From NCBI GenBank assembly GCA_028622995.1, contig JAJQJQ010000049.1, positions 930,001-994,000 on the forward strand: 64,000 bases of DNA, read 5' to 3'. This stretch comes from Panagrolaimus kolymaensis. Taxonomy: Eukaryota; Nematoda; Chromadorea; Rhabditida; Panagrolaimidae. This document shows positions 24,678 through 35,400 of the stretch, one piece after another; within the stretch, counting starts at the first letter, position 1, and every line of letters begins with the position of its first letter. The position numbers and the translations under genes were made by a program. Below the pieces are notes generated by a model. That model did not search any database, was not told where the DNA came from, and saw only the letters and a program-made list of their open reading frames with translations.

Positions 24678-27336
24678 AGGAACATAGCTATTTCTTGCCT
24701 TTCTTGAAATTTCACTTCCCGTAAAGTGAAAGATGAAAAAATCGATACTGGGGCAGGGCGGCAAATTCAAAAAAAGCGTTTTCGCTTTGAAATCATCGTT
24801 TCCTTTCTTTCTTTAATTTTTTTCATTTTGATTTTTTTGTTGACGATGTTTGTCCTAATATTGGTTGATGATTTGATTGTTTTGATGAAAATGGTTGCTG
24901 CTTCTTCATCTTCATGTCACAGGGGAGTTATTTTTATTCTTTTTGTCATATCTTTAGTTCTGTTTTTAGATACTTCGTTCGATGGCTGCTTCGTCGTCAT
25001 TTATCCCAGGCCAGTTTTTTCGTATTGTTTGATTTTTTCTTTAGTTCATTTTTTAGGTAATTTTGACGATCTATGGCTTTTGGATGATGATTGAATGGAT
25101 AATATTATGTAATTTCGTTTATGCCCAAATGAGCTCGATGCTTTATGAAACTTTTGATACAATTCAATGGTTAGTGATTATGGTTTTTTGCTATCGACAA
25201 TGGTGTAATTGTTGAGGGTTTGCCTGGGTTATTATATTAGTACATTAGCGTGATACATGTATAATTGTTGATTCAAAAGCTATAATGGAGTTGACTCAAA
25301 AACTGTAATGCTTTAATGCAAATTATTCTTGTCACAATTGTCTTTCCCTGATACTATCAAGTGGAACATCGTCGAAAAGGAGACATGTTTCACTTACAAC
25401 AAACTTTAGCACAATAAATATTTTTATGTTCAAAGGAAATAATAAACCACATTGCGATATCTGATTTTTACTCATATTCTTGGAAAGCTTTCATCTTCAT
25501 CGAAATAACATTCATTGTATCCTTTATACTCACTTGCGGATGATGGATAAAATTTTCTAACATGTGCAACAAAACAAGCTGGTAGTTGAAGCTTTTCACC
25601 TATTGTTTGATGGACATTGTTACTTTACGATAATCCATATTTTGCTGATTCTTCAGCATAACCGTATTATCACTGAACATATTTCGAGTAAGCTATGTGA
25701 CTTGTTTCAACTTTATTTGTTCAAGCAAAATAAAGGCATCAAGTTCCATACGGCTTTGATTTATTTGTTCAATGATGTCTTGATTTGCAAAGCATCTGAC
25801 TAAATTACTAATAAATCGTTGTCAATTAGTTGCCCATTTCGTTATACTTTCTCCAATACAGCAAAAAGAAACCATTTCCTCTATGGTTGTTAGCATTGGT
25901 AAACAACTGTCACACATATACCCCAATCATAGGACTTACGACTTTCGCTAAATTCATAACCAAGAAGATTACAATAATAAGAAGTTGGAGAAATTGTTGG
26001 TATGTTTGTTTCGTTTTCGGAAAATAAGCAAATGGCTTGATTGAATTTTCATTTACGTGTAAGAGTTTTTGAATAAGCAATAGAATGAAAGATGGAAATG
26101 AATATTATTTTCATTATGCAGATTATTGCTGGATAGGTAAATACATGTTGTAATTAATTATTATCAAAGGCCAGAGTCAACTACCTTTCTCGAAAATTCA
26201 TATTTCCGTTATTGCTTTGCTTGCCCCTTTCTTCATAGACAAAATAAAAGAATGAATATTTTTCTTTGTTCACTGATTGAAAGGTAAGAAGCTAGAAGAA
26301 TTACAGCCACATTTGATCCTCTTCCTACACCTTCTCCTGAATATGACGGTGGCAAACACTATTATCTTGTTAATGGTTCTTCTCAACATATTACATATTA
26401 CTGTAAAAAAAGAATGCCATAGCGCAAAAACAAAGATATATCAATGTGGACTAAGAAACGAGCCTTTGGAATCCTCCCTTTGTTGTTGAACTCCAAGAAA
26501 ATGAAGAACTTGTCGAAGATTTGATTGAATATGTAGGGATTGCCAAAAAATGCTTTTATCTTTTTTCAACCATTGCTATGAGTGCAAACCGGAACTAAGG
26601 GAAAAAGGAATTGAGTAAGATTGACCCCGATGGAAGCATTCCGCTTCGATGTCCATACTGGTGTCCTCAAAGTCACAAAAGACATGGGCACCACAAGAAG
26701 AATTCTTATAGCTAAAATTTATCAAGCAATTGCACTTTTGGCATTTACAACTTCGGTATTACATGTCGGGAAAAAAGTTACGAATATTTGAGCTTCTGAG
26801 GCACCGCAACGTTCACATAATCTCTTGTCGATGGCATAAAAATAATCATAAACCCTGAAAGGTTGCATAAATACATAATCGACATCATTTGAGAAAAGCA
26901 AAAACATCAATGATATGCGGCTTCCATCATCCAAAAGCCATAGATCGTCAAAATTACCTAAAAAATGAACTAAAGAAAAAATCAAACAATACGAAAAAAC
27001 TGGCCTGGGATAAATGACGACGAAGCAGCCATCGAACGAAGTATCTAAAAACAGAACTAAAGATATGACAAAAAGAATAAAAATAACTCCCCTGTGACAT
27101 GAAGATGAAGAAGCAGCAACCATTTTCATCAAAACAATCAAATCATCAACCAATATTAGGACAAACATCGTCAACAAAAAAATCAAAATGAAAAAAATTA
27201 AAGAAAGAAAGGAAACGATGATTTCAAAGCGAAAACGCTTTTTTTGAATTTGCCGCCCTGCCCCAGTATCGATTTTTTCATCTTTCACTTTACGGGAAGT
27301 GAAATTTCAAGAAAGGCAAGAAATAGCTATGTTCCT
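24678..27336. mobile_element. 2.7 kb TTAA transposon with ~415-bp inverted repeats (copy 1)
   Basis: Bounded by TTAA at 24674-24677 and 27337-27340. Ends read AGGAACATAGCTATTTCTTG inward, and the inverted repeats extend about 415 bp (to near 25092 and 26940), so nearly the same hydrophobic ORF appears on both ends; this is repeat sequence rather than a gene. The centre (25.1-26.9 kb) holds decayed coding-like fragments, for example EYDGGKHYYLVNGSSQH near 26340 and, on the minus strand, EYKGYNECYFDEDESFPRI near 25500, all broken by stops. No transposase is recognised. TTAA target duplication suggests piggyBac, although the termini do not begin with the usual CCC. It is inserted in the Helitron RepHel gene. 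Confidence 0.88.
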
Positions 27337-28214
27337 TTAAAGTTTCAGATAAAATTTTTGTAATTTCTGGTTTCAAATTCGAAAATGCTGCTTGCCTTGT
27401 TTCAGCTGCTTCGAGGGGATCAACGATATATAATTGACCGTATGATTTAAGAGTATTAGCTTCATTTTGCATAGTTGTATTTATTTGATAATAAACTTGT
27501 CCTTGAACAACAAAAGAATATGGTCCTGGTCGGTTTATACCAAAATTAACAGTATCAGCGTTAAAAGAAGCGAATGCATGTATGTTATTGTAAAGTCTAA
27601 TATTTTTTTGAAATTCTTGAATATCGAAAAGTTTTTTTATTTCATCTGGAAATGTTGGTTGGGTTGGAAATTTTATAGACCCATGTTGACAGCAACTGCT
27701 AAATGATGATCCTTTATTGCTAACCTTTTCGTTTTCAAAATGGTTTGCGCTACAATGCTCACAGTTAATGTTCATAGGACCGAGAAAATGTGGAGTTGTT
27801 GTATCAATAATATCTTTTCCACCTGCACAAATTAAGTTTGTTGGACGTCTCATGGATCGCATTCCAGATTTTGCATTTTGTGAATTAACTAACCTTTCTT
27901 CTTGAGTTAAATTTTGTCTCAACAATTGCATCCTTGCTCTTTTTTCAGCATTTTCAACTTCAATTTCTTCATCATTCATATTTGCTCTTGATACCCTTTT
28001 TCTTGTATTTTCATGACTTGTTCCCTTCTTTTGCTTTTTATTTAAACGTTGCGTTCTATCCCGTTCTTGCTTTCTTGCTTTTAAAACTTCTTTATGCCTG
28101 GCTTCTTCAGAAGGCGTACGTTGAATTTTAGGTGGCATTTTTGATAAATTTAAAATAGTTATATGTTAAAATTATTGATTATATAAGTATGAAAATGTTA
28201 TATGAAGTCTGAAG

Positions 28215-28650
28215 TAGGGTAAATTATCCCGTACCGTTCCCGCCGGGAATTCCCGCGGGAACGGTACGGGATACGTTCCCGTGTTCCCATTCCCGTCAAA
28301 TTTCCATTCCCGTTTTATTCCCGAGAATCATTCCCGCCGAATTTTTATTCCCGTTAACACATTTAACAATTTTTGCTAAAAGCTTTATTTTATTTTTAAA
28401 TTATCCCAAACGATGAAATAAGTACTGTTTTGACAAGCTTTTCATTAAATTTTATTATTTGAGGCTTTTAAACCATTAATTTATTCAAAAAATTTAAATA
28501 TTCCCGAGGGAATTCCCGGCGGGACGGTACGGGATAAGTTCCCGTCTTCCCGTTCCCGAAAAATTTTTATTCCCGTGAAAAATCCCGTGGTCAAACGGGA
28601 ACATTCCCGTTCCCGCATTTTTTGGCGACGGTACGGGATAATTTACCCTA
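28215..28650. mobile_element. hAT-type MITE with 8-bp target duplication
   Basis: 436 bp with 22-bp inverted ends TAGGGTAAATTATCCCGTAC, flanked by perfect 8-bp direct repeats GTCTGAAG (28207-28214, 28651-28658). The TAGGG start fits the hAT YARNG rule, and 8-bp duplications are diagnostic of hAT. The interior is made of repeated TTCCCG/CGGGAA words. No ORF. It lies in the 5' region of the Helitron, upstream of RepHel. Confidence 0.9.
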
Positions 28651-28738
28651 GTCTGAAGTCTGAAATATGAATAACGTGTAAAATGGAGTAGTTTAACTCT
28701 TTCGAGACGCACTAAACCGCGTTTCAAATAATATTCGA

Positions 28739-29407
28739 TTGTAATTTTAGCTATCAAATAATATTTTTGTGCTATCAGCTAATGCTTCAAGCAACCGTCT
28801 GCAAACTTGTTTACAGAGAAATCTGACAAATATTACTGACGTAAATGAAAGAACAAAACATTTTATGCAAATTTGTCTTTCTCTTTTCTCATTTTCATTC
28901 TTTTTTTCCTTCCTTTTCCTTTTGCTTGATATAGAAAGTAGAAAATTTGCATAGAAGCGCGGACGCACTAACAACATAAATTACTAGGAAGGAAAATGAA
29001 AACAATTTTTAACACAAAAAAAACAGCATTCATAAAACTTTGAAACCCGCTCGAACAAGCTTAACCTAAATATGCAAATTTCAACAACTATCTTCATTTG
29101 GTAAAGTTTTTTATGCATTGATTTTATTCATACACATATTTATCGAGAGCTATGTATTTTGTCGCTTTTTCCATTTCTCTGAATTTTTTTTCATCTCTTT
29201 ATTTTACTTTTCAAAAAAAACAAACAAACAAATTAAAAAAATCAACGCAAATATTTTTATTTTGTACGAACATTATTAATTTTTTAATTTTTTTTTTAAA
29301 CTACATAAATTTGAGCAGTGTTTTTGATTGATTAATTAAGTTTTAAGAAAATGAGGAGGAGGATTTATGAATGAAATTTAAAAAAAAAAGAGTTCAAGAT
29401 GAGGTCA
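28739..29407. other. Intergenic region between Helitron and RhoGEF
   Basis: About 670 bp of AT-rich sequence, including the RhoGEF 3' flank. No gene or repeat family recognised. Confidence 0.5.
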
Positions 29408-32400
29408 TTATTGTTGTTGATTCATTACCATTGCAAGACGCTTTTCGGCATTTGTAGGTGGCATAGGTCTTGGACGATTTCGAATGGTTTCAAGCCATAA
29501 ACCTTTTGTAGCTGGATCAGAGCAAGTAAATATGTATTCTCGTACGGGTCCAGCCAATTTGAAAGAATTTTTTAGCACTGCACCTGTGATTGGTTCTGAA
29601 AAATGAAAAAATAATAATGAATTTCGTATAAAAATTTTAAAAAAAATTGTTCTTTTTTAATTACTATCAGTGAGAGTAACAAAAAATTAACAATATTTCT
29701 AAATTTATGATTACTCTCTTTCAAATTTTCTCTTTCTAAAAATATCAAAAAATCATAAAAGAGACTTTACAAAAGAAACAAGAATTTTAAAAAAATTGTT
29801 CATTGTTCAATTTTAATTACGGTCAATGAAAGTAAAAAAATATTAACAATTTTTTTCTTTTTTTGATTACTATCTTCCAAAATTTTTTTTCATCTCCAAA
29901 AAAAAGTTAGTAAAAGAAGGCCTCACCTTTTCCATCATTGATATCAATAACATTAGCAGTTTGAAGGGACATACGTTCTTTAAAAACTAATGAATTTTTT
30001 TTAATTACATCTTTTTTACATAAAACTATGCTTTGATCAAATAAATAAATGTGAACCATTTTAGACCATTGAATGGTTCGCTTCATTATAGCCCGGCAAT
30101 GGAGTTCACCAGAAATTAATATTCTATGATTATTTTCAACTATATCAGGCCCACGAAATCCATGAACATTCTTTTGCCATAATATTATTTTTTGAATTGA
30201 ATCCACTCGTCTTTTTGAATCATTTATATGTATTGCCACAGCTTTCATAGTTCGATGGGCTTGCTCCAATGGAATTCGATCTTGATGATTGATGGGAGTG
30301 GATTTGAGTAATTCAAAAAGCTGAAGCGGATATCGACAAATTCGTTGCACTGGGGTTAATAGAAATCCTTCCAAAGTAAGTTTTGACATTCCTCGCAAAA
30401 GTCGACAAGCTTCAAAAAAATGCCGATATTTAGGTTGCCTTTCAATTGAGGCAAGTTCCGTGCAACTTATTGGTCGATTATTACAATATTCAGTGTAAAT
30501 ATTAAAGCTTCGACTCTGAAAAAAAAATCAAAGGTTAATATTCAAATTTTTCTATTTTTTTTTTGTAAATTTCCCGCCAAATTTTTTTGGTATTTTTTTT
30601 ATTTTATTTATTTATTTGGTTTTTGTTGTTTGTGTCTAAGCAGAATTTTGTGATTGTGTTTGCGCTTGATCTTCAAAGCTGCCACGCAAGCAGCAATTAA
30701 CGAAAAAAAAAATGTTGTTCAACTTTGACTTTGACGAACATCAAAGAAGAACAAAATAAAATTACAACAACCACAGTTTTTTTTATAATGCAAAGTACTT
30801 CTTGTTGCTCTTGTTGTTGCATTTTTTTATCGCTCAACAACTTCAACTTACTTTTTCTTTTTCTTTTTTGCAATTATTTTCTTAAAAAGTTCAAAAGGTG
30901 CAAAAAATCTCACCACAATTTTTTTGTTGATGTTGCAAAAACAATTTAGAAAGAATGCAACTTTTTGAAGTTTTTTTAAGCGCGGAAAGATAAGTTTTAA
31001 TGATTTTGCAAAAAATGTGTCAGAATTGTGAAGCGTTAAAATGCTGAAACAAAAGAGAGAGTAACGAAATTTGTTACAAAATTGTCAGAAATGAATTACT
31101 ATCTTTCGCAGATCGGAAATAAAAATTGCAAACTATTGTCAAAAATCGATTAATATCATTTATTTGCAATTAACAGTAACCTAAATTTGACAATTATAAA
31201 CTAAAATAAATTACTTTTATTCACAGATAGTAATGAAAGTTTGCAAGGTATTGCCAAAATTTGTTTACTATCACTTTTTTAATAGTAATTAAGATTAGTA
31301 AATTATTGTCAAAATTTGTTTACTATTTTTCCCCAAAAAATCAAAAAGAAAAACTTACATTTCTTAAAAATGCATTAGCAATCAATGAATTTTCTGGTGA
31401 TTCTTTATCAAAAGCTGTTTCTAATTCTTTTAATAAATTAATATGTAAAGATAAAATGGATGAAAGATTTCCAAATATTTTATTTATTTGATCATTTGAA
31501 AACATTTCTTTACGCTTTTTACATTGTTCCATAAAACCATAAACTAAATCCTTTAATAATTTAACATAATCCCGCTCAGTTTCAATTAATTCTTCCACAA
31601 CTCTTCGACGTTGATATTTAACTGACGAAGGGAAATCTTCATCCCTTAAAGGTGATGAATTATTAATTTGTGACAAAGGTTTAGTATTAATTTCTTCAGA
31701 TTTTATTTTAACGTATGAAGCTGGAAACCATCCAGTTCGATCTCGACACATTCCATACCATAATCCAGAATTTGAGGTAGCATCCAAAACGGTTATAATA
31801 TCTCCTTGAGCAAAAGGTAATTCATCAGCTAACATCGCTACATGATCCCATACAGCTTCAACCATTAACATCTGTAAAAAAATATGGATTTTAGATAAAA
31901 TAAAAGTCTCTTGAAATTTGATTTTTTTCCAAAAGGCATTTAAATTTAGATTTAATAATTTGCTTGGTTTAGAAACGAAAGTCCGCTATCTTTCACAAGA
32001 AAATTTTGAAAAGTTAATTTCAGTTTTAAAAATATGCAAATTTTATTACAATTTTTTCAACAGAAAAATTAGAAATTTTATAATTGCTTGGAAAATTTAA
32101 ATTTCTTTCAAACGTTGTAATTTAAAAGTTTTTTAGTTTTGTTACGAAAGTTTGGCTGAATATGAAACGTAAAATCGAAAGGCTTAAAATTTTAATAAGA
32201 TTGCATTTTTCGAACTTTTTAAAAAATTTTTAAATTAATTTTAGTGTAAAACTGTAAAAGTTAAATTCCTTCTAAAACTCTCGTAGCAAGACTCCAACTT
32301 TTCAATTTTTTGCTTTTTAAAAACATTGATTAGCGTTTTTTTTAAAGCTCCCATTACAAACCTCATCATTTCCTTGAGCATTCGAAATAGTAGTGCTTGT

Positions 32401-35400
32401 TCCAATGGATGATGTGGTGCTATGAGTGCTACTTCGAATTCCACTATCATTTGATCCACTTGTTTCACTATCCATTGAATATCGTTGTGCATCAATAAAT
32501 GTTGTAGCTGCAGCTGTATTTGAAATAGGAATATTATAATGATAATTATTATTATTATTATTGTTGCTATTATTAATAATAGAATTATTATTATTTTCAA
32601 AAAATCTAAATTGTTGCGGTTGCGAGCGCGAACGACGCTCCTTAGCTGAATGAAGTTGATGATGTTGAGAATGGGGAGAATGAATATAATTTTGATTATT
32701 TTGATTTTGATAACGCTGAAGATGTTTATTCATTAAATATTTTCTTGATAATGGATTATTAAAATCTTCATCATTTTTAATATAATTATAATTATTTTCA
32801 ATATATGGATTTTGATTCCATTCAATTATAGGCGATTGCTGAAAAAATGATTTTGGAAGCATTAAAAACGATTCTTTTAGAGATGAAGATTTTTTCATAT
32901 TTTTCATTTTTTCTCCTTAAATTTTGATGCTTGAAATTGAGAAAAGTGGTGATGAAAGTGATGGATTGAGAAGTTAAGAATGAACTTAAGTTAATTTTAA
33001 GTATAAAAAAAAGAAAAAAAGAGGATTTTTATTTTTTTTATTTTTTGAAGTGTTGTATCAAATAAAACAAAAAAAAATATTTATTGAGTGCAGCGGTAAA
33101 AATTATTCCTTTGATCTTCAAAAGGCTTTTTTTCTTTTCGTTGCTTATTTTTTGCTTGCTTGCTTTTTTCTTGAATGCTATGATTTTTTTTTTGATTTTT
33201 GTAGAAGAGGAGAAGCTGGAATAAAGACGACGTAAAGGAAAAAAATTACGTTTTTTTTTTGGGATAAAAAAATATTTTTTCAAGATCGCTAACGCAAAAT
33301 AAAAGAAAAGAAAAATGCGAAAGATTCGGGAGCATTTAAATTTGAGACATTTGTGTTTTGATTTTCCACAAATTTGTTTTTAGCTTGATTTCTTGAAAAT
33401 TAAAAATGTCATAAATTTTTTTGGGTTATAAACGATTACTTCGCCATGAAAATTAATTTTTTATAGGATCTTAATTTTATTTTCGTTATTCATTTTTAAT
33501 ATTTTTTCAACTTACTTCATGTTGATGATGATTATGTTGGGTTTGTTTGGAAGCTTCAGCTTGAGCATGACATCCTCGTGGGGCTACAGTTTTACGACGA
33601 AGCATATTTAATGAGTGTTGTTTACCTGCTGAAACCGTTGAGAAACCGTCATTCAAAAATACCTAAAAATGGAAAAAGATAAAAATAAAATGTTCGAGAG
33701 AAGAAATCAATTTTTTTTCGATATCAGCGTGTTTGCGTTGGCGGCGGCGGCAGAAAATGTTTGATTATGAGATAATAATTCTTTTTATTAGAAAGGAAAA
33801 GGCAAAATAAAACGTTTTAAAAGAATAATTGTACAAAATTTTTTTTTGGTTTGGAGCTTTAATATCGGAACGATATTTTTAAAAAAAATTTAAATTTTGA
33901 CCAAGCTTTGGCAAAAATACAAAAGAAAAATAAAAAGTTTGTGTCAAAAACATTTTTTTTTCAAACATAAATATTCTATGATTCTTATGCGCAAAGAAGA
34001 AACAACCAAGTTTTAGAGAAAATCGTACAACTTTCTTCCTTCATTCTTTAAAAGAAAAAAAAGAAAAAAATAACGGGCGGAAGAAAGAAGAAGAAATCAC
34101 TTGAAGCTCAAAAATGCATATACATATGTTTGTACAAAATCTTTTTCTTTTTTTTTTACTCTTCAACCATCAACTCGTCGTCGACGACATATTTTTTGTC
34201 GATGTAAAAGCAAAACAAAAAGTCAAAAGAACGAGAGGCGGATTTCCGTGACTTTTTTATTCACGTGAGTATCCTCCGTAGAGGTATGTTTGTTGTTCGA
34301 CGACGTGAGAAAAAGATTGAAAGATAAGTACTGTTTTGCTTTTTTTCTAAGATAATTGAGTTTTTTTTTTAAAAAGTTTAAGAAACATAAATATTGTGTA
34401 AAAGATACAAAATAAAAACATGTGATAATTGAAATGTTTTTGAGTAAAAAAAAGACAATTACGAAATTTTAGAAAATAAAATACAGAAGTTGAGAGAAGA
34501 AGAAAATTTATTAATGGTAATTTCAATGTAAAAAATTATTTAATTTTAAAAATAAATTATAAAACTTTGCGGACAGGAAAATATCAAAAAAAAACTTAAA
34601 ATTAGCTGTGAAAATCTCAGTTTTGTTATTATTATCAAAAAAAATTCCGGAAAACATGTTTTCCCAAAAAAGCCACACAAAAAAGTAACACAAAAAGAAA
34701 CATTTTTTGTTGCAACTTTTGCACCAACAACAAAAAAATCCGACTTTAGTTGCAAAAATAAAAAAATAATATAAAAACCAGATATTATTTGATCCATATC
34801 CTATTCTAACCAAATTCTAAACAGCTTTAAAAGTATGTATAAAAAATCTCCAAAAAAAACTAACTTTCACATGGATATATGGATATCATTGATTTATTAT
34901 ATTTATTATATTAATCAATCAGTCAGTCATCAACAAAAAAAGATATTTAGATTTGTTATCTTCACGTCTCTCTTATTCAATAAATAAATAAAATAAGTTA
35001 ATCAAATTTCATCCAAAAAAATTTATGTAAAAAAAAAAAGTGAAAATTATGGATTTATTGCTCAACAAAAAAAAAGAAAGAAGAGAAGACCCACTAGTTA
35101 GTGTAAGATGGATATCTTCCTCGAAAGCACCAATCTCCCGCCGCAAAAAATAAAAAAATAGATGAAGATAGATTAAAATTAAATATGAAATAATTTATCT
35201 TCTTCACGCCACCAATAAATCAAAAAAAAATTTTCTTCTCTCAAAGTCTCAAGTTTTTTGGTTTTGGATTAATATTTTGTATTATTTCTCGCGCAATTTA
35301 TCTTTTCTCTTTCGTTCGTTGACTTAATTTTTAGTTGGTTGCTGTTGATGATGTTTCAAAAAATAAAAAGTGATGATGATGATCGCCGTAAGCACTTATT

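Larger units (their letters stand above)
20556..28138 (-). pseudogene. Helitron RepHel (HUH Rep + Pif1-type helicase), split by two transposons and one stop
   Basis: Coding pieces: 28138-27337 (basic N-terminus), 24673-21406 (Rep and most of the helicase) and 20922-20556 (helicase C-terminus). They sum to 4437 nt, exactly 1479 codons. The Rep domain has the metal-binding GLPHAHLLVTLE (HUH-type) and the catalytic-tyrosine block AVKYLYKYIFKGHD. The helicase has Walker A DGPGGSGKTYVY, Walker B FIWDETPMA, GGDFRQLLPV, LHQNMRAD and the C-terminal AFAMTINKCQGQTFEKVGID and YVACSRVK motifs. The first break is a 2659-bp TTAA element; taking it out with one TTAA rejoins ..SETL to SKINCH.. in frame. The second is a 481-bp element in the codons of ..LCNGT/RLLVIG... 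A TAG at 22782-22784 replaces the Glu or Lys codon expected before ACLELGL. The Rep motifs and Walker motifs are otherwise conserved, so inactivation looks recent. Confidence 0.93.
18921..28738 (-). mobile_element. Autonomous-type Helitron (RepHel + RPA-like), nested insertions
   Basis: Read on the minus strand, the element ends with an 8-bp stem hairpin GGCCGCCC-GAA-GGGCGGCC, a 7-nt spacer, then CTAG followed by T (18921-18950). This is the classic Helitron 3' end, inserted between A and T. Upstream are the RPA-like gene (20026-19366) and the split RepHel gene (28138-20556). The 5' end is less certain: a TC preceded by A at 28738 is one candidate, beyond the MITE at 28215-28650, so the right boundary is provisional. 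Three other transposons sit inside (20923-21403, 24678-27336, 28215-28650). Without them the element would be about 6.2 kb. Helitrons replicate by a rolling-circle mechanism and make no target duplication. Confidence 0.88.

Noticed and set aside
24726..27288. ORFs inside the ends of the TTAA transposon, on both strands, with nearly identical hydrophobic proteins
   Set aside because: They are the same inverted-repeat sequence read from both ends; the matching positions in the second copy (57466-57768, 59516-59830) show the same. No domain is seen.
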